Assembly (NCBI GenBank): GCA_026184775.1
Contig: JANCYW010000003.1
Span: 372,001 to 436,000 of the forward strand
Source: Cyanidium caldarium
Lineage: Eukaryota > Rhodophyta > Bangiophyceae > Cyanidiales > Cyanidiaceae
DNA: 64,000 nucleotides
Direction of reading: 5' to 3'
Shown: piece by piece, positions 60,763 through 64,000 of the stretch
How the letters are laid out: every line of letters begins with the position of its first letter
Position numbering within the stretch: position 1 is the first letter of the stretch
Notes under the pieces: generated by a model
What the model was told of the DNA's origin: nothing
Seen by the model: only the letters and a program-made list of their open reading frames with translations
Database searches by the model: none
Translations under genes and position numbers: made by a program

Positions 60763-63282
60763 TCAAGTGCCCTGTACGTCGAAGAGCAACTCATACAGCG
60801 GTGCAGCGGACGGTTGGGTGGGTGCGTCGGCGGCTGCCGATCCACCCAGATCCGCCTCGGGGGCGTCGAGGAAGAGGCGAAAGAAACGGGCACGTTCCGT
60901 CAGGTGGTCGCTGCCGCCGTGGTTGCTGCGCAGCAGCGCCGGGCCGAACACGCGCGCCAACGCCTCGGCAAGATCGAGACTCCCCCTCAGCAGCGCTAGA
61001 TGCTCGCGCACCATCGACACCACGTACACAAAAGTGTTGCGGTGCGCGGGCGGTGCTCGCGCCAACTCTTGCAAGACCGCCGCGCGGTCGCCCACGGCGG
61101 CCGCGGCCACACACGTCTCGTACGAGGGGGGCGGCACCACCGGCACCTCCAAGTAACGCAGGAAATTCACCAGCACGTCGGCCACGGCCAGCGGCGGAGC
61201 GTGTTCCAGCGCCCTGGCGGCGTCCGACAGGACACCCGTATCCAGCGCCTCACGCACCGTCTCCACCGCCGCCACATCTGCACACGGCTCCACAAACAGA
61301 CCGGACACCGTCCCCAGCCAGCGACGTCGCAGCAGCGCATCGCCCATCAGCCACAGCTCCGGCACCACAATGCCCCTGCCGCCATTGCGCCCCGCCAACG
61401 ACTCTAGCAAACTGCCGTATACGCTCCGCTGGTACCGCCCGTGCAACGACACAAACACCGCCGCGCCGTCCTCAGCCTGCACCACCAACACGCTCTCCAT
61501 GCGCGGCGCCTCCGAAAACGCCGCCGAATACCCGCAATACTCATCCACAAATACCTCGATCCGCACCCGCACTTGCTGGTGCGGTTGCAGGTGTCCCTCG
61601 CGCGGCACGCACCGCATCCACCGCCGCAGGTGCTGGCTCGGCAAGTACCAGCGCGTCGGCACCCGTCCCACGTTGCGGATGGTGAATTCCGCCTGTTGCG
61701 GCACTCGGAAACGCACCGTGCCCAGAAACAGGTCATTGTCGGACACCGCCAGCCGCGGCAACAGTTCGTTCTCTCGCCGGTTCACATCGCGCCACAGTCG
61801 ATCCAGCACCGCTTGGCGGCGGTCACGGTCCACCTGGCGCACCGGCACCGACAACATGCACGACACCGGTCGATGGTCGGAGAAGAACACCTCATGGCGG
61901 CGGTACGAGCGCACGCGCACATTCTGTCCGCGATACAATACCCGGTCGCACCAGGCGGGCGTGCGCTTCAGGGCGCCCGGGTTGTCGCTGTCCATCTCGT
62001 ACTCGTCTTCGTACGGTTTGTATTTGTAGGTGGGCGCGAAATGCAGTGGCGCCTCGGTGAACGGCTCAAACGCGAAACCGGCCTGTCGACAGGTGTTCAG
62101 CTGGTCGAACGAGGCGAGGTAGGCCCAGTCGGCGGCGGCGATGCCGCGCATCACCTCCTCCGGACGCAGGGCGATGCGGTAGTTGAGGTCACCGAAGAGG
62201 AACACCACGTCGTGATCCAGCACCGACATGGAGGGCGGCAGCGCGTCGGGTGCGCTGTACGGCGATGCGGGCGCGGCGGCGGGCGGCAGCAGGGTGTTGC
62301 TCTCGCCGGGCACATTCTCGAACAGCGCCTTGTCCAGGATGGCGCGATAGTCGGCGTTGCGCTTCTCCACGTTGTGCTCGTGCGCGGTCAAGTGACAGCA
62401 CACACAGCATACGCTGGTGTCGTAGAGGCGGAAACGGGCGGCGATACCGCCCTTGTTGCCGCCTAGGCCGGCGATGCCGGTGCCCACGGTGAGCACCTGC
62501 AGGTTGCGCACCGCGTTGGCGTGTTCGGCGCGCACAAACACCAGCAGCATAATGCCCACCAGTTGTTTGTGCATCACGCATACGTATTTGCCACTGGTGG
62601 CCAGCAGCGACTCGATGAGGACGCGCCACGGTCGGCCCTGGTTCTCATCGGTGATGACGGCGGCGGTGCCCGACAGCCGCTGCACCTCCTGAAAGCCGAA
62701 CACCGCCACATCCCCGGCGTCCATTGAGGCGCTGCTCACCGACTGCTGAATCGTCTGGGCGGCGGATTCCCTGGAAGTGGCCGGAGCGGCGGTAGCATCG
62801 CGCCAGTCCAGCGGCGGCGACGGTCCGGGCGAGGCGTGGTCGCGCAGGAGCGGCGTCAGGTCCACCACCGGCGGCCGGGCGTTCACGTTGAAGGTGGCCA
62901 CGTAAAACCTCAAATCGCGTACCTGAGTGTACTCCGCCGAACGCTTGGCCAGCTCCACGTTCACATAGTCGCGTTTGGCCAGCGTGGCGGCGTCCACTTC
63001 GGGCACCACGAACGGCACCTGGACGGGCGGCGGCGGCGGCGGCGGCAGGATGGTGCCGTAAGAGGCCGGCCGCCCGCGGGTAGCCACACCCGGCGACGCC
63101 AACGCCGCACTCGCCCCGGTACGCCACGTCGAACCGGTCTCGGCGGAGTTGGCCAGGCGAGACGCTTGCGACCGCGAGCGCAGCGTATCACCGTACGACG
63201 CCCGCCATGCGCCGGGCACCCGCTGATTCATCCGCCCCGCGGCGCTGGTCACTCGATGGAGAGGGAGATCAGCGATGAACAC
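60763..63282 (-). CDS. OCRL/INPP5B-type inositol polyphosphate 5-phosphatase with ASH and RhoGAP-like domains
   Basis: An 839-residue membrane-trafficking phosphatase for PI(4,5)P2/PI(3,4,5)P3. A disordered N-terminus with a poly-Pro stretch (ILPPPPPPPVQVPF) is followed by the catalytic domain: FYVATFNVNARPP, VFGFQEVQRLSG, GNKGGIAARFRLYD, HLTAHEHNVEKRNADY, VFLFGDLNYRIAL (about 360), TPAWCDRVLYRGQNV (about 445) and FFSDHRPVSCML. An ASH-like beta domain (AEFTIRNVGRVPTRWYLPSQ) and a C-terminal RhoGAP-like domain (VSGLFVEPCADVAAVETVRE) complete it. The GAP arginine finger is absent, as in OCRL. No N-terminal PH domain is seen. Start alternatives include the Met at 63231. Confidence 0.93.
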   Translation of the reverse strand: MFIADLPLHRVTSAAGRMNQRVPGAWRASYGDTLRSRSQASRLANSAETGSTWRTGASAALASPGVATRGRPASYGTILPPPPPPPVQVPFVVPEVDAATLAKRDYVNVELAKRSAEYTQVRDLRFYVATFNVNARPPVVDLTPLLRDHASPGPSPPLDWRDATAAPATSRESAAQTIQQSVSSASMDAGDVAVFGFQEVQRLSGTAAVITDENQGRPWRVLIESLLATSGKYVCVMHKQLVGIMLLVFVRAEHANAVRNLQVLTVGTGIAGLGGNKGGIAARFRLYDTSVCCVCCHLTAHEHNVEKRNADYRAILDKALFENVPGESNTLLPPAAAPASPYSAPDALPPSMSVLDHDVVFLFGDLNYRIALRPEEVMRGIAAADWAYLASFDQLNTCRQAGFAFEPFTEAPLHFAPTYKYKPYEDEYEMDSDNPGALKRTPAWCDRVLYRGQNVRVRSYRRHEVFFSDHRPVSCMLSVPVRQVDRDRRQAVLDRLWRDVNRRENELLPRLAVSDNDLFLGTVRFRVPQQAEFTIRNVGRVPTRWYLPSQHLRRWMRCVPREGHLQPHQQVRVRIEVFVDEYCGYSAAFSEAPRMESVLVVQAEDGAAVFVSLHGRYQRSVYGSLLESLAGRNGGRGIVVPELWLMGDALLRRRWLGTVSGLFVEPCADVAAVETVREALDTGVLSDAARALEHAPPLAVADVLVNFLRYLEVPVVPPPSYETCVAAAAVGDRAAVLQELARAPPAHRNTFVYVVSMVREHLALLRGSLDLAEALARVFGPALLRSNHGGSDHLTERARFFRLFLDAPEADLGGSAAADAPTQPSAAPLYELLFDVQGT

Positions 63283-63544
63283 ACCGGGGTGATGCTGTGA
63301 TGAATAGAATATTTAGGGGGAGAGGGGCGTGCGAGCGCGGGCGGGCTCGCATGCCGAGTCGATGGGCGCCCGCCACCCGACGACCACCCGGGGGAGTCGG
63401 TGCGCAGTCGCGAGCGTCGCGGCGCGCCACCGAAAATCCCGTCACAGCCTCCGGATCGGTGCCGTGTCGATGCCCGAGCGCGGGAACGGGAAGCACCACG
63501 AACCGATCACCGCAGGCGTGTTACTACACGGCATACTTTACGAA

Positions 63545-63766
63545 CTATTGCATTCTGCCACTTTCATCCCTTTCCGCGTTGCGCGACTCGTAGATGGCAG
63601 CGCGCAGTGTGGTGTCGACAGCCGTGGCGTGTCGCTCCAGGGAGCGCAGATTGTCGTTCAGACGACTGGAACACTGGTGCACTCGCTCCATGCGATCGTT
63701 GAATTCTCGCACGGCCTGCAGTAGACCCTCCAAGGCGGCAATCGAGGCGGTTTCGTCGTCGTCCAT
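63545..63766 (-). CDS. small coiled-coil protein of unknown function
   Basis: A 73-residue product from the Met at 63766 (MDDDETASIAALEGLLQAVR...). Nearly the whole length is one amphipathic helix with heptad-like hydrophobics (FNDRMERVHQCSSRLNDNLR, SLERHATAVDTTLRAAIYES). Size and shape recall small helical subunits of kinetochore, BLOC or prefoldin-like complexes, but I cannot assign a family. The frame extends upstream to 63871. A short gene of this kind is plausible in so compact a genome, though it is the least certain call on this strand. Confidence 0.45.
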   Translation of the reverse strand: MDDDETASIAALEGLLQAVREFNDRMERVHQCSSRLNDNLRSLERHATAVDTTLRAAIYESRNAERDESGRMQ

Positions 63767-64000
63767 GAGGAACGCCCGGCACAACCGCAAGCAGTCGCCG
63801 TGGAGGCGTCTTCGCGCCCATTCGGCACCCGTTGCGGGTGGGCGCTGAGGTCGGCGGTGGCATGGGCACACCCGTCGAGGCCCATTCCATCCACGGAAAC
63901 GGTGGGGTAGAGTATGGATTGTCCGCCAGAGATGCGGCGCGTGAGTGTCTGATAGAGTGTGCAGCGTTGGTAGGGAGGTTGGTGGAGTTGGCGGGGCGGT
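63767..64000. other. window end, no gene seen
   Basis: About 230 bases upstream of the small coiled-coil gene. Short frames only; it may contain its promoter. Any gene beginning here would lie mostly outside the window. Confidence 0.3.

Noticed and set aside
60763-63282. A catalytic RhoGAP domain in the OCRL-type protein
   Set aside because: The domain is present by pattern, but the arginine-finger segment reads GLFVEPC, so GAP activity is unlikely, as in OCRL itself.
1-64000. Retroelement, DNA transposon, CRISPR or prokaryotic operon structure
   Set aside because: No transposase, reverse transcriptase, long terminal repeat or CRISPR-type array was seen. Genes alternate strand with eukaryotic families throughout.

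Overview
This window comes from a very compact, GC-rich (by eye well above 60%) eukaryotic nuclear genome. It holds about 40 protein genes in 64 kb, essentially all readable as single open frames with no clear spliceosomal intron. Genes are packed on both strands with intergenic gaps mostly of 30-600 bases. Several products look plastid-targeted: a lumen-type FKBP, a J-domain protein, a BSD2-like zinc-finger protein, plastid IF-1, an SRPBCC protein and a GNAT enzyme. A plant-type 3-ketoacyl-CoA synthase is also present. Others are typically eukaryotic: AP-3 sigma, EPL1, PP6, Elongin C, NOP14, OCRL and a KEOPS subunit. This combination suggests a photosynthetic unicell with a stripped-down genome. 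A cyanidiophyte-like red alga is my best guess, but that is inference from architecture and gene content and not from a marker gene.

Layout. 1-5.9 kb: mitochondrial ribosome-recycling EF-G2 (runs off the left edge), a divergent mitochondrial ferredoxin, SHMT and an HNH-domain protein. 6-13 kb: SCAMP, Enhancer-of-Polycomb, a GNAT acetyltransferase and 3-ketoacyl-CoA synthase. 13.4-17.2 kb: a C-terminally truncated DASH-type cryptochrome, an 81-base tandem repeat, a DHHC-family acyltransferase with an atypical zinc finger, and a lumenal FKBP. 17.6-23.2 kb: ASCC2/Cue3-like protein, SRPBCC protein, J-domain protein, macro-domain protein and BSD2-like protein. 23.7-35.1 kb: FANCJ-like helicase, an MT-A70-fold protein lacking the catalytic motif, an ABCC/MRP exporter and an NDUFAF7/MidA-type methyltransferase.

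35.3-40.5 kb holds the most striking locus: two head-to-head half-size ABC transporters. They look like the two halves of one PDR-type pump split into separate genes, with complementary degenerate ATP sites. 40.8-46.6 kb: endonuclease III-like glycosylase overlapping tail-to-tail with an unknown multi-pass membrane protein, a small COX7a-like protein, and NOP14 with a 3' tandem duplication. 46.8-49.1 kb: a convergent pair made of an MTA/SAH deaminase and an MTA/MTI-phosphorylase-family enzyme whose base-binding loop looks 6-oxopurine-specific. Together they could form a bacterial-style methylthioadenosine salvage route. 49.4-54.8 kb: Elongin C, a divergent protein kinase resembling those of large DNA viruses, AP-3 sigma, mitoribosomal mL49 and an ABHD17-like depalmitoylase. 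54.9-63.8 kb: B12-dependent methylmalonyl-CoA mutase, a small mitochondrial-type membrane protein, plastid IF-1, PP6, a tRNA-His(GTG) gene, KAE1, an OCRL-type inositol 5-phosphatase and a small coiled-coil protein.

Divergent gene pairs sharing short upstream regions are frequent, and convergent pairs often end within 10-60 bases of each other. Many reading frames extend upstream of the plausible start because the high GC content leaves few stops, so the starts given here were chosen by targeting peptides and family length and are the least certain part of the annotation.
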